Shown here piece by piece: positions 19,267 through 27,218 of a DNA stretch of 29,202 nucleotides. Under the pieces are notes generated by a model. The model had not been told where the DNA came from, searched no databases, and saw nothing but the letters and a program-made list of their open reading frames with translations. The number at the start of each line of letters is the position of its first letter. The first letter of the stretch is position 1. The DNA comes from M0108 sp964523415 (GTDB taxonomy: Bacteria; Pseudomonadota; Gammaproteobacteria; Chromatiales; Chromatiaceae): the NCBI GenBank assembly GCA_964523415.1, contig CAZFZB010000026.1:1-29202 (forward strand), written 5' to 3'. Made by a program: the position numbers and the translations under genes.

Positions 19267-19292
19267 CAAATTGCTAATTAGGCTTAGTCAAG

Positions 19293-19922
19293 TTGCGAAC
19301 ACGGGTTAAAATCTGCGGGCTCACCCGCGAGGTCGATGTGAGGGCGGCGGCGGAACTGGGTGCCGATGCCATAGGGCTGGTCTTTCATGCCCCGAGTCCC
19401 CGGGCGGTGGCAATCGACCAGGCCATTGCCCTGTGCGCCTGCCTGCCGCCGTTCGTCACGCGCGTCGGACTCTTCGTAGACGCTGAGCCCGAGCGGGTGC
19501 GGGCGACCCTGGAACAGGTCGCCCTTGATTTGTTGCAATTTCATGGTGAGGAGTCGCCTGCTTACTGCGCGGCCTTTAGGCGGCCCTGGATCAAGGCCAT
19601 CCGCATGCGGCCCGGTGTGGATTTGAAGGGCCTGCGGGAAAGGTATGGCGCGGCGGCGGGCATGCTACTGGATACCTACGACCCGGCCAGGGCTGGCGGG
19701 ACCGGCCAATGCTTCGACTGGGATCTTGTCCCGGCGGACTTGGCGCCACATATCGTGCTCGCCGGGGGCCTGGATCCGAGCAATGTGGCCCAGGCCATCC
19801 GCCATGTGCGGCCTTACGCGGTCGATGTGAGCGGTGGGGTCGAGGCGGGCAAGGGGTTAAAGGATCGCCACAAGATGGCGGCTTTCATGAAGGGTGTAAA
19901 TGATGGCGACCGATCGCGCTGA
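19293..19922 (+). CDS. trpF: Phosphoribosylanthranilate isomerase
   Basis: 209 residues. TTG at 19293 is the only reasonable start: an in-frame TAA lies at 19275-19277 and the family N terminus (RTRVKICGLT, with catalytic Cys8) begins right after it. Ribosome-binding signal is weak. TIM-barrel protein; visible motifs are GADAIGLVF, VGLFVD, LLQFHGEES, LLDTYDP (general acid Asp) and the phosphate-binding VLAGGLDPSNV and AVDVSGGVE. It catalyses the Amadori rearrangement of PRA to CdRP. It is a separate enzyme here, not fused to TrpC as in E. coli. Overlaps trpB by 23 nt. Confidence 0.97.
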   Translation: MRTRVKICGLTREVDVRAAAELGADAIGLVFHAPSPRAVAIDQAIALCACLPPFVTRVGLFVDAEPERVRATLEQVALDLLQFHGEESPAYCAAFRRPWIKAIRMRPGVDLKGLRERYGAAAGMLLDTYDPARAGGTGQCFDWDLVPADLAPHIVLAGGLDPSNVAQAIRHVRPYAVDVSGGVEAGKGLKDRHKMAAFMKGVNDGDRSR

Positions 19923-21117
19923 GGCCTACCACTGGCCCGATGCCCAGGGGCATTTTGGGCCCTATGGTGGGCTTTTTGTCCCTGAGACCCTGATGCGGCC
20001 CCTGGGTGAACTGCGTCGGGCCTATGAATTTTATCTCCAGCAGCCGGAATTCCTTGCCGAACTGGACGCTGATCTTCGCGACTATGTGGGACGGCCCTCG
20101 CCCCTCTATCACGCCGAGCGCTGGAGCCGGGAATTGGGCGGGGCTCAAATATACCTCAAACGCGAGGATCTCAATCATACCGGCGCACACAAGGTCAACA
20201 ACACGATTGGACAGGCCTTGCTCGCCAAGCGCATGGGCAAGACCCGCATCATCGCCGAGACCGGTGCCGGTCAGCATGGTGTGGCCAGCGCCACCGTGGC
20301 CGCGCGCCTGGGGCTGGAGTGCGTGGTATATATGGGTGAGATCGATGTTGCCCGCCAGGAGGCCAATGTCTATCGCATGCGTCTCCTGGGTGCCGAGGTG
20401 GTGTCCGTTCGATCCGGTTCCCGCACCCTCAAGGATGCCTTGAACGAGGCCATGCGTGACTGGGTCACCAACGTCGATAACACCTTCTATATCATCGGTA
20501 CCGTCGCGGGACCTCATCCCTATCCGGCCATGGTGCGCGACTTTCAGGCCGTGATCGGGCGTGAGTCCCGTGCCCAGATCCTGGAGCGGACGGGCCGGTT
20601 GCCTGATGCCCTGGTGGCCTGTGTCGGGGGCGGCAGCAATGCCATTGGTCTCTTCTACCCCTTCATCGACGACCCGGAGGTGGCACTGATCGGCGTCGAG
20701 GCAGCAGGGGAGGGCATCCCGACTGGTCACCACGCGGCTCCCCTGTGCGCGGGACGCCCCGGGGTGTTGCATGGCAACCGCACCTATTTGATGGAGGACC
20801 CAGATGGCCAGATCATCGAGACCCACTCCATCTCCGCCGGCCTCGACTATCCCGGTGTGGGGCCGGAGCATGCCTGGCTCAAGGATAACGGCCGTGCCCA
20901 GTATGTTTCCATCACCGATAAGGAGGCCCTGGCCGCCTTCCATACCCTGACCCGTTCCGAGGGCATCATCCCCGCCCTGGAGTCCAGCCATGCCCTCGCC
21001 CAGGTCGTCAAACTGGCGCCGACGATGCGCAGGGACCAGATCATTCTCGTCAATCTTTCGGGCCGTGGCGACAAGGACATGCACACGGTTGCCGCCCTTG
21101 AGGGCCTCCAGATATGA
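19900..21117 (+). CDS. trpB: Tryptophan synthase beta chain
   Basis: 405 residues from ATG 19900 (the next codon is also ATG and equally acceptable); AAGGG lies 5-8 nt upstream inside trpF. PLP-dependent enzyme that joins indole and serine; the PLP lysine is Lys98 in HTGAHKVNN, and the phosphate-binding glycine loop is GGGSNA. KREDLNHTG and ETGAGQHG (with the catalytic Glu) are present. Its subunit partner TrpA follows with a 4-nt ATGA overlap, typical of translational coupling for the alpha2beta2 channel complex. Confidence 0.98.
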   Translation: MMATDRAEAYHWPDAQGHFGPYGGLFVPETLMRPLGELRRAYEFYLQQPEFLAELDADLRDYVGRPSPLYHAERWSRELGGAQIYLKREDLNHTGAHKVNNTIGQALLAKRMGKTRIIAETGAGQHGVASATVAARLGLECVVYMGEIDVARQEANVYRMRLLGAEVVSVRSGSRTLKDALNEAMRDWVTNVDNTFYIIGTVAGPHPYPAMVRDFQAVIGRESRAQILERTGRLPDALVACVGGGSNAIGLFYPFIDDPEVALIGVEAAGEGIPTGHHAAPLCAGRPGVLHGNRTYLMEDPDGQIIETHSISAGLDYPGVGPEHAWLKDNGRAQYVSITDKEALAAFHTLTRSEGIIPALESSHALAQVVKLAPTMRRDQIILVNLSGRGDKDMHTVAALEGLQI

Positions 21118-21941
21118 CCCGCATTGCCGCCCGTTTCACTGACCTCTCCAGCCGGGGCCGCACCGCCCTCATCCCCTTCGTCACGGCGGGTGACCCGGAT
21201 CTGGCGACCACGGTGCCGTTGATGCATGCCATGGTTGCCGCCGGGGCTGATCTCATTGAATTGGGGGTGCCCTTTTCCGACCCCATGGCCGATGGCCCCG
21301 TGATCCAGCGCTCTAGCGAGCGGGCCCTGGCCCACCACACCCGGTTGCGGGATGTCCTCGACCTGGTGCGCCAATTCCGTACCCAGGACTCGGCTACTCC
21401 GGTCGTCCTCATGGGTTACCTCAATCCCGTCGAGAGCATGGGCTATACCGATTTTGCTGAGGGGGCCCGTGCGGCGGGCGTTGACGGCATTCTCATTGTC
21501 GATGCCCCTCCCGAGGAAAGTGGGGACCTGGTGAAGATCCTTAACCAGGCCGGCATCGACCTGGTTTATCTCCTTGCGCCTACCTCCGACGAGGATCGCA
21601 TCCGCAAGATCGGCGCCGTAGCCAGTGGCTTCGTCTATTACGTCGCAGTCAAGGGTGTCACCGGGGCGGGTCATCTCGACCTGGAGGAGGTAGAGGCCAA
21701 GCTGGCGGAGATTCGCCGCCACATCAAACTCCCGGTGGGTGTCGGTTTCGGCATCAAGGACGCAGCAGCCGCGGGTCGGGTAGCGGGTATGGCGGATGCC
21801 GTCATTGTCGGAAGTGCCATCGTCGGTCGTATCGAGGCCCTGGTCATGCAGTCAGAGCAGATACCGGCGGTCATTGGTGAGTTCCTCGCCAGGTTGCGCG
21901 CCGCCATCGACGCTACAGACCAGGTCCGAGGCCTAAAGTAG
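21114..21941 (+). CDS. trpA: Tryptophan synthase alpha chain
   Basis: 275 residues; ATG at 21114 overlaps the trpB stop as ATGA. TIM-barrel enzyme that cleaves indole-3-glycerol phosphate to indole and G3P. Catalytic Glu49 (LIELGVPFSDP) and Asp60 (MADGP) have the same numbers as in Salmonella TrpA; the phosphate-binding segment GVGFGIKDAAAA is also clear. Cotranscribed with trpF and trpB; accD begins 24 nt downstream. Confidence 0.98.
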   Translation: MTRIAARFTDLSSRGRTALIPFVTAGDPDLATTVPLMHAMVAAGADLIELGVPFSDPMADGPVIQRSSERALAHHTRLRDVLDLVRQFRTQDSATPVVLMGYLNPVESMGYTDFAEGARAAGVDGILIVDAPPEESGDLVKILNQAGIDLVYLLAPTSDEDRIRKIGAVASGFVYYVAVKGVTGAGHLDLEEVEAKLAEIRRHIKLPVGVGFGIKDAAAAGRVAGMADAVIVGSAIVGRIEALVMQSEQIPAVIGEFLARLRAAIDATDQVRGLK

Positions 21942-21965
21942 TTGCAAGCGGAGATAGCGGTACCC

Positions 21966-22835
21966 ATGAACTGGTTCGAGAAACTGATGCCCAGCCGCAT
22001 CCGCACGGAGCCCAACAGCAAGCGAGCGGTGCCTGAAGGTATTTGGGCAAAATGTCCCGGTTGCTCCGCCGTCCTCTACCGGGCGGAACTGGAGCGTAAC
22101 CTGGAGGTATGCCCCAAGTGTGGTCACCACAACCGTCTGAGTGCCCGGCGACGCCTAGACCATTTCCTCGATCCCGAGGGCCGAGAAGAGATAGGCGGGG
22201 AACTGGAGTCCCTGGACCCGTTAAAGTTCAAGGATCTCAAGCGGTACAAGGACCGCTTGATCCAGGCCCAAAAGGACACCAATGAGAAGGAGGCCCTGGT
22301 AGTCATGCGCGGCCGGCTCCGGGGCCTGGAGCTCATCGCCGCTGCTTTTGAATTCGATTTTATGGGCGGTTCCATGGGCTCGGTGGTTGGCGAGCGCTTT
22401 ATCCGTGGGGTGGACGCGGCACTGGCCAACAGCGTGGCCCTGGTCTGTTTTGCAGCCAGTGGCGGTGCCCGCATGCAAGAATCGCTCTTCTCCCTGATGC
22501 AGATGGCCAAGACCAGTGCCGCCATAGGGCGCCTGCGGCAGCGGGGCCTGCCCTTTATCTCCGTTATGACGGACCCAACCATGGGTGGCGTCTCCGCCAG
22601 CCTGGCGATGCTGGGAGACATCAATATCGCTGAACCCAATGCCCTCATTGGCTTTGCCGGACCTCGCGTCATCGAGCAGACAGTGCGCGAAACCTTGCCG
22701 GAGGGCTTTCAGCGCAGCGAGTTTCTCCTCGAACATGGCGCCTTGGACATGATCCTTACACGCCGGGAGATGCGGGACCGCATCGCCAGTCTGATCGCCA
22801 CCCTCACCCATCGTGAGCCTGTGGTGAGCGGTTAG
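21966..22835 (+). CDS. accD: Acetyl-CoA carboxylase carboxyltransferase beta subunit
   Basis: 289 residues from ATG 21966 (MNWFEKLMPSRIRTE, the family start), with GGAG 12 nt before it; a TTG at 21942 would add eight unsupported residues. The N-terminal zinc ribbon is formed by Cys30/Cys33 (CPGC) and Cys49/Cys52 (CPKC); the crotonase-like carboxyltransferase core includes FMGGSMGSVVGERF, SGGARMQES and GGVSASLAMLGD. With AccA it transfers carboxyl from biotin on AccB to acetyl-CoA to make malonyl-CoA. One base separates it from folC, the usual accD-folC arrangement. Confidence 0.98.
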   Translation: MNWFEKLMPSRIRTEPNSKRAVPEGIWAKCPGCSAVLYRAELERNLEVCPKCGHHNRLSARRRLDHFLDPEGREEIGGELESLDPLKFKDLKRYKDRLIQAQKDTNEKEALVVMRGRLRGLELIAAAFEFDFMGGSMGSVVGERFIRGVDAALANSVALVCFAASGGARMQESLFSLMQMAKTSAAIGRLRQRGLPFISVMTDPTMGGVSASLAMLGDINIAEPNALIGFAGPRVIEQTVRETLPEGFQRSEFLLEHGALDMILTRREMRDRIASLIATLTHREPVVSG

Positions 22836-22836
22836 C

Positions 22837-24132
22837 TTGCCTCCTGAGAATCTTCAGGATTGGCTGACCTGGCAGGAAGGCCTGCACCCGGCCGCCATTG
22901 CCTTGGGTCTTGACCGGGTCGGACGCGTCTGGGAGAACCTGGGCCCCAGCGTCTTGCCATTCCCAGTGATTACGGTAGCAGGGACCAATGGCAAAGGCTC
23001 CACGGTTGCCATGCTGGAGGCCATCTATGGAGCCGCCGGCTATCGGACCGCGGCCTATACCTCGCCTCACCTGCTCCGTTACAACGAGCGTTTTCGCCTC
23101 GACGGTCAGGAGGTTCAGGATCAGGATCTGTGCGCCGCCTTCTCCCGCGTCGAGGCGGCCCGGGGTACGGTATCCCTGACCTATTTCGAATTTGGCACCC
23201 TGGCCGCCCTGGATATCTTCCTGCGTGCCCGTCCGGATCTGGTTATCCTGGAGGTTGGCCTGGGTGGCCGGCTGGACGCGGTCAACCTTTTCGACGCCGA
23301 TCTGGCCATCATTACCAGCATTGGCCATGATCACACGGCCTGGCTGGGGGAGACCCTGGAAGAAATAGCCCTGGAAAAGGCCGGAATACTGCGTCCGGGG
23401 CGCCCGGCCTTGTTCGGACACCGTCAGCCGCTGCCGGTGCTCCTTGCCAGGGCCAAGGAACTGGGCTGTCCGGCCCTTGCCCTCGGCCGGGATTTCGATT
23501 GGATCCAAGAAGCGCCGGGCTGGCGCTGGACGGGACCTGACCTGTCCCAACTGAATCTGGCCACCCCGACCCTGCGGGGCGCAATCCAGTGCGATAACGC
23601 CGCGACTGTCATCATGGCCACCCGCCTCTTAGGCGATCGATTACCGGTTGCCGTGGCTCATCTGCGTCAGGGTTTGCAACGGGCTCGACTGCCTGGTCGG
23701 TTTCAGGTAGTGCCTGGACAGCCGACCTGGATTCTTGACGTTGCCCACAACGGCCCAGCAGCCCGGGCCTTGGCCGCTAATCTTACCAGCTTCCCTTGCC
23801 AGGGCCGCCGCTATGCCGTCCTAGGTCTACTGGCGGACAAGGATCCGGAGGCCGTGGCCGGCCCCCTCCTGGACTGGGCGGATTACTGGTATCTGGGTGC
23901 CGCGGCTAGCCCCCGGGCACTGCCGGCAGCCGCATTGAAGGCCGCCCTCGAGGCCCTGGGCTCACGGAGGGGACAGACCTTGCATCTCAATGACTATGAA
24001 GGGATAGATGAAGCCATCATCGGTGCGGGCGCCCGCGCCTTTGCCGGGGATTGCATCCTGGCCTTTGGTTCCTTCACGACGGTGGAGGCGGTGTTGCGGG
24101 GGATGTCGGGGATCAGTGCCTCCTGCGCCTAG
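22837..24132 (+). CDS. folC: Bifunctional folylpolyglutamate/dihydrofolate synthase
   Basis: 431 residues from TTG 22837, one base after the accD stop; TGGTGAGCGG at the end of accD can serve as a poor ribosome site. Residues 5-40 match the family N terminus. ATP-binding P-loop AGTNGKGST is at 48-56, followed by YTSPHLLRYNERF (folate and Mg contacts) and ILEVGLGGRLDAVN; the C-terminal Mur-ligase-like glutamate domain starts with PGRFQVV and ILDVAHNGPAA. It adds glutamate to dihydropteroate and to reduced folates. Last gene before a 150-nt gap with a new promoter candidate. Confidence 0.96.
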   Translation: MPPENLQDWLTWQEGLHPAAIALGLDRVGRVWENLGPSVLPFPVITVAGTNGKGSTVAMLEAIYGAAGYRTAAYTSPHLLRYNERFRLDGQEVQDQDLCAAFSRVEAARGTVSLTYFEFGTLAALDIFLRARPDLVILEVGLGGRLDAVNLFDADLAIITSIGHDHTAWLGETLEEIALEKAGILRPGRPALFGHRQPLPVLLARAKELGCPALALGRDFDWIQEAPGWRWTGPDLSQLNLATPTLRGAIQCDNAATVIMATRLLGDRLPVAVAHLRQGLQRARLPGRFQVVPGQPTWILDVAHNGPAARALAANLTSFPCQGRRYAVLGLLADKDPEAVAGPLLDWADYWYLGAAASPRALPAAALKAALEALGSRRGQTLHLNDYEGIDEAIIGAGARAFAGDCILAFGSFTTVEAVLRGMSGISASCA

Positions 24133-24135
24133 TAC

Positions 24136-24161
24136 CCTGATTCGTGCTTTGGCACGTCAGG
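24136..24161 (+). terminator. Hairpin after folC, without T tract
   Basis: cctga-tt-cgtgc / gcacg-tcagg forms a 10-bp stem with a 2-nt bulge and a 4-nt loop (tttg), beginning a few bases after the folC stop codon. No T run follows, so it is a possible 3'-end stabiliser or weak stop between folC and the promoter of the next transcription unit. Confidence 0.35.
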
Positions 24162-24184
24162 AACACCTTAGCGGCCACGGCTAT

Positions 24185-24193
24185 TGCTATAAT
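24185..24193 (+). promoter_or_regulatory. Extended -10 promoter candidate for SPOR-cvpA-purF-metZ
   Basis: TGCTATAAT is a perfect TGn plus TATAAT, the extended -10 form that does not need a good -35; none is seen at the right distance. Transcription would start near 24200, about 80 nt before the SPOR gene. It sits in the only AT-rich patch between folC and that gene. Confidence 0.5.
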
Positions 24194-24282
24194 CTTCCCA
24201 TTGGGTTGGCCGAGGTCCGAATCTCGTGCCCTAACATTCGCGGTGTCTGACAGAGGGGCCAAGGAGCCCCAGGGAGAAGGCG

Positions 24283-24981
24283 ATGGAGGAAGGGTCCAAG
24301 CGACGTTTGATCGGGGCCACGGTTGTTGTGGTCCTGCTCGTTATCTTCGTGCCCATGGTGATTGATAAGGATCGCAAGCCTCCGGCGCCACCGCCCCTAT
24401 CGGAGGCGGCACCTAAGGATCAACCCCGGCCCGAAATGGACGCCGAGTTTCGGCAGCCCGGTAACCAGTCTGCCTTGGCGACCATTACTGAATTGCCGCC
24501 TCCCGATCTTCTGACCCCCTCCGAGCGTGGTTTGGCGGGCACGGGTAATCCCTCCCGGGTAGATATGCCGGTGACGAAGCCAGTCCCAACTAAGCCGTCC
24601 GAAGGCCTTAAGATCAAGGAAGCCGCCAAGCCTCTGACCAAGGAGGTCCCCAAAGAGGGCTCTAAAGAGACCAAGAAGGAGGTCTCCAGCGACGTAGCCA
24701 AGGATAAGCAAGCGCCAAAACCCGCAGATTCCGGCCCCAAGAAGACGGGGACGGGCTGGGTATTTCAGGTAGCCAGCCTCACGGAGCGTGCCAAGGCCGA
24801 TGAGATGGCGGGGAATCTCAAATCTAAAGGTTTCCCTGCCTTTGTAGAGGCCGCGGAGGTCAACGGCAAAACTTACTTTCGTGTTAGGGTTGGGCCAAGG
24901 CAGGAGCGTAAGGATATTGATACCCTGGCTGCTGCCGTGCGCGACAAGACTGGCCAGTCCGGGCAGGTACAGCGTTACTAG
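24283..24981 (+). CDS. SPOR-domain inner-membrane cell-division protein (DedD-like)
   Basis: 232 residues, ATG at 24283 with AGAAGG upstream. Short cytoplasmic N terminus (EEGSKRR), one transmembrane helix at about 9-28 (LIGATVVVVLLVIFVPMVI), a long Pro/Lys/Glu-rich periplasmic linker (about 30-153), and a C-terminal SPOR domain (about 155-232: GWVFQVASLTERAKADEMAGNLKSKG split by short loops, then YFRVRVGPRQ). SPOR domains bind denuded septal peptidoglycan and place the protein at the division site. Position between folC and cvpA is that of E. coli dedD, so orthology is likely, though the sequence outside the TM and SPOR parts is not conserved. Confidence 0.9.
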   Translation: MEEGSKRRLIGATVVVVLLVIFVPMVIDKDRKPPAPPPLSEAAPKDQPRPEMDAEFRQPGNQSALATITELPPPDLLTPSERGLAGTGNPSRVDMPVTKPVPTKPSEGLKIKEAAKPLTKEVPKEGSKETKKEVSSDVAKDKQAPKPADSGPKKTGTGWVFQVASLTERAKADEMAGNLKSKGFPAFVEAAEVNGKTYFRVRVGPRQERKDIDTLAAAVRDKTGQSGQVQRY

Positions 24982-25027
24982 GCCTGGATAGCCAGGGTGA
25001 CGCCTTCATGCCAGCGCTAACCTTCCG

Positions 25028-25546
25028 ATGAACCTCCACTGGGTTGATACCAGTATCCTTTGTCTCATCGCCCTCTCGTCCTTGATCGGCCTGGGGCGGG
25101 GTGTGGTGCGGGAACTATTGTCGCTGGTGATCTGGTCCTTGGCCCTGTTGTTGGCCTGGCGCCTTTACCCGCTGCTGGAACCGGAACTCGCCCCCTGGCT
25201 TTCCGGGACCACCAGCCGTGCGGCTGCGGCCTATCTTCTCACCGTCATGGGGTTGGTAACGGTGGGAGGGCTGGTAGGTTATATTCTGACCTCCCTGGTG
25301 GAGTTGGCGGGCCTGAGTGGTACGAGCCGGTTGTTTGGTGCCCTGTTTGGTCTGGTTCGGGGCGTCCTGATCGTTACTATGCTGGCGTTTCTCGGGGCTC
25401 TGACGCCTCTACCAGAGCAACAAGCCTGGCAGGACTCAGTCCTGATTGGACGTTTTCAGGTCCTTGCCGAGCGGGTTTTGGTCGAGGTGCCGCCCCAGGT
25501 GGCAGAGCGCGTCCGGACCCTGCTCGCGCAGCAGAAAAGCCATTAG
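25028..25546 (+). CDS. cvpA: CvpA family membrane protein
   Basis: 172 residues with four hydrophobic helices (about 8-22, 30-47, 66-92 and 102-124) and the family features VDTSILCLIALSSLIGLGRG and GALFGLVRGVLIV. E. coli CvpA was named for colicin V production and is linked to envelope and bile-salt resistance; the molecular activity is not established. Immediately upstream of purF, as in E. coli, with a 157-nt spacer that contains no obvious PurR operator. Confidence 0.95.
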   Translation: MNLHWVDTSILCLIALSSLIGLGRGVVRELLSLVIWSLALLLAWRLYPLLEPELAPWLSGTTSRAAAAYLLTVMGLVTVGGLVGYILTSLVELAGLSGTSRLFGALFGLVRGVLIVTMLAFLGALTPLPEQQAWQDSVLIGRFQVLAERVLVEVPPQVAERVRTLLAQQKSH

Positions 25547-25703
25547 ATTTTGATCGGTTGTGCCTGTGGTCATGACATGGCCCAGGTGTGGTCGGAACAT
25601 TTCGAGCCGCTTGCATCCCTACCCTTTACGCTCGGGGTGTCATTGGGTAAGGTGCGGTTCCCGCGGCCTTTGGCGCCCTGTCGCCCCAACCACGAGGTGG
25701 TTC

Positions 25704-27218
25704 ATGTGCGGTATCGTCGGTATTGTTGGTAAGGGTCCTGTCAACCAGTCCTTGTACGATGCCCTGCTGGTTCTCCAGCATCGGGGCCAAGATGCTGCAG
25801 GTATCGTCACCTGCGAGGCCGAAAGGCTCCACTTGCGCAAGGATCTGGGTCTGGCGCGGGATGTCTTCCAAACCCGCCACATGATTCAGTTGCGGGGCAA
25901 TATGGGTTTGGGCCATGTCCGCTATCCCACTGCCGGTGCCTCCTGCTCGGCCGAGGCCCAGCCCTTCTATGTCAATTCGCCCTATGGGATCGTTCTGGCC
26001 CATAACGGTAATCTGACCAACGCTCACGCCCTGAAACATGACCTCTTCGCGGAGGATTTGCGCCACATCAATACCGAGTCGGATTCGGAAATCCTCCTCA
26101 ACGTCCTGGCTCATGAGTTACAGATCGAGGGCAAACTCCGGATTGATGAGGAGGATGTCTTCCGCGCCATCGCCCGAGTCCACCAGCGTTGCCGTGGTGG
26201 CTACGCGGCGGTGGCCATGATCCCCGGCTTTGGCATATTCGGCTTCCGCGATCCCCATGGCATCCGCCCTGTCGTCTATGGCAAGCGTGAGACGACCCAG
26301 GGCGACGAGTACATGATCGCCTCGGAGAGCGTGGCTCTGGATACCCTCGGCTTTAAGCTGATTGCGGATATAGCCCCGGGTGAGGCTGTCTTCATCGACG
26401 TCGATGGGTATCTGCATAAGCGCCAATGCGCCCCTCGACCAGTACTTTCACCCTGCATCTTCGAGTTCGTCTATTTCGCCCGGCCAGACTCCTTTATTGA
26501 CAATATCTCCGTCCATAAGGCCCGTTCGCGCATGGGACGAAGGTTAGCGGCCAAGATCCGGCGGGAGTGGGGGGATCATGACATTGACGTCGTCATCCCC
26601 ATCCCGGACACCAGCCGGACGGCAGCCCTCCAACTCGCCCAGGCCCTGGAGGTGAGTTACGCGGAAGGTTTCATCAAGAACCGCTATATTGGGCGAACAT
26701 TCATCATGCCTGGGCAACAGGTGCGCAAAAAATCCGTGCGCCAAAAACTCAATGCCATCGATCTGGAATTTAGAAACAAGAATGTCCTGCTGGTGGACGA
26801 TTCCATTGTGCGGGGCACCACATCCCGGCAGATCATCCAGATGGCCCGGGAGGCCGGCGCCCGCCAGGTGTATTTTGCCTCCGCCTCGCCGCCGGTGCGC
26901 TATCCCAACGTCTATGGGATCGACATGCCCTCCGCCAGCGAGTTGGTCGCTCATGGTCGTACCGAGGAGGAGATTCGCCAGGTCCTGGGTGCCGACCGCC
27001 TCATCTTTCAGGATTTGGAGGACCTGATTGAGGCCGTCCAGAAAAAGGGGAAGAGCGACGTGGATCGCTTTGATACTTCCGTCTTCGATAGTGACTATGT
27101 CACGGGCGATGTGACCGAGGCCTATCTCCGGCAACTGGATGCCCTGCGCAACGATGCCGCCCAGGAAAGCCGAAGGGATTTTGGCGAGTCCATCATCGAG
27201 CTTTACAACAATGCCTGA
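25704..27218 (+). CDS. purF: Amidophosphoribosyltransferase
   Basis: 504 residues (E. coli 505). The frame is open upstream to 25560, but ATG at 25704 has GAGGTGG before it and gives Met-Cys, so that removal of Met exposes the catalytic N-terminal Cys of the Ntn glutaminase domain (CGIVGIVG). There is no propeptide, the E. coli type rather than the Fe-S Bacillus type. The C-terminal PRTase domain has the PRPP loop VLLVDDSIVRGTT. It makes phosphoribosylamine, the first step of purine synthesis. Overlaps metZ by 8 nt. Confidence 0.98.
   Translation: MCGIVGIVGKGPVNQSLYDALLVLQHRGQDAAGIVTCEAERLHLRKDLGLARDVFQTRHMIQLRGNMGLGHVRYPTAGASCSAEAQPFYVNSPYGIVLAHNGNLTNAHALKHDLFAEDLRHINTESDSEILLNVLAHELQIEGKLRIDEEDVFRAIARVHQRCRGGYAAVAMIPGFGIFGFRDPHGIRPVVYGKRETTQGDEYMIASESVALDTLGFKLIADIAPGEAVFIDVDGYLHKRQCAPRPVLSPCIFEFVYFARPDSFIDNISVHKARSRMGRRLAAKIRREWGDHDIDVVIPIPDTSRTAALQLAQALEVSYAEGFIKNRYIGRTFIMPGQQVRKKSVRQKLNAIDLEFRNKNVLLVDDSIVRGTTSRQIIQMAREAGARQVYFASASPPVRYPNVYGIDMPSASELVAHGRTEEEIRQVLGADRLIFQDLEDLIEAVQKKGKSDVDRFDTSVFDSDYVTGDVTEAYLRQLDALRNDAAQESRRDFGESIIELYNNA

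Noticed and set aside
19045..19281. 78-codon plus-strand frame starting as ATGA on the truA stop
   Set aside because: The overlap looks like coupling, but there is no ribosome site, codon use is unbiased compared with neighbours, and the end of the protein is only the NQNQNQ product of the hexamer repeat. I could not support it as a gene, though a Trp-operon leader function cannot be excluded.
19885..21084. 399-codon open frame on the minus strand opposite trpB
   Set aside because: Composition is His/Gly/Gln-rich as expected of a shadow of a GC-rich gene; trpB is certain.
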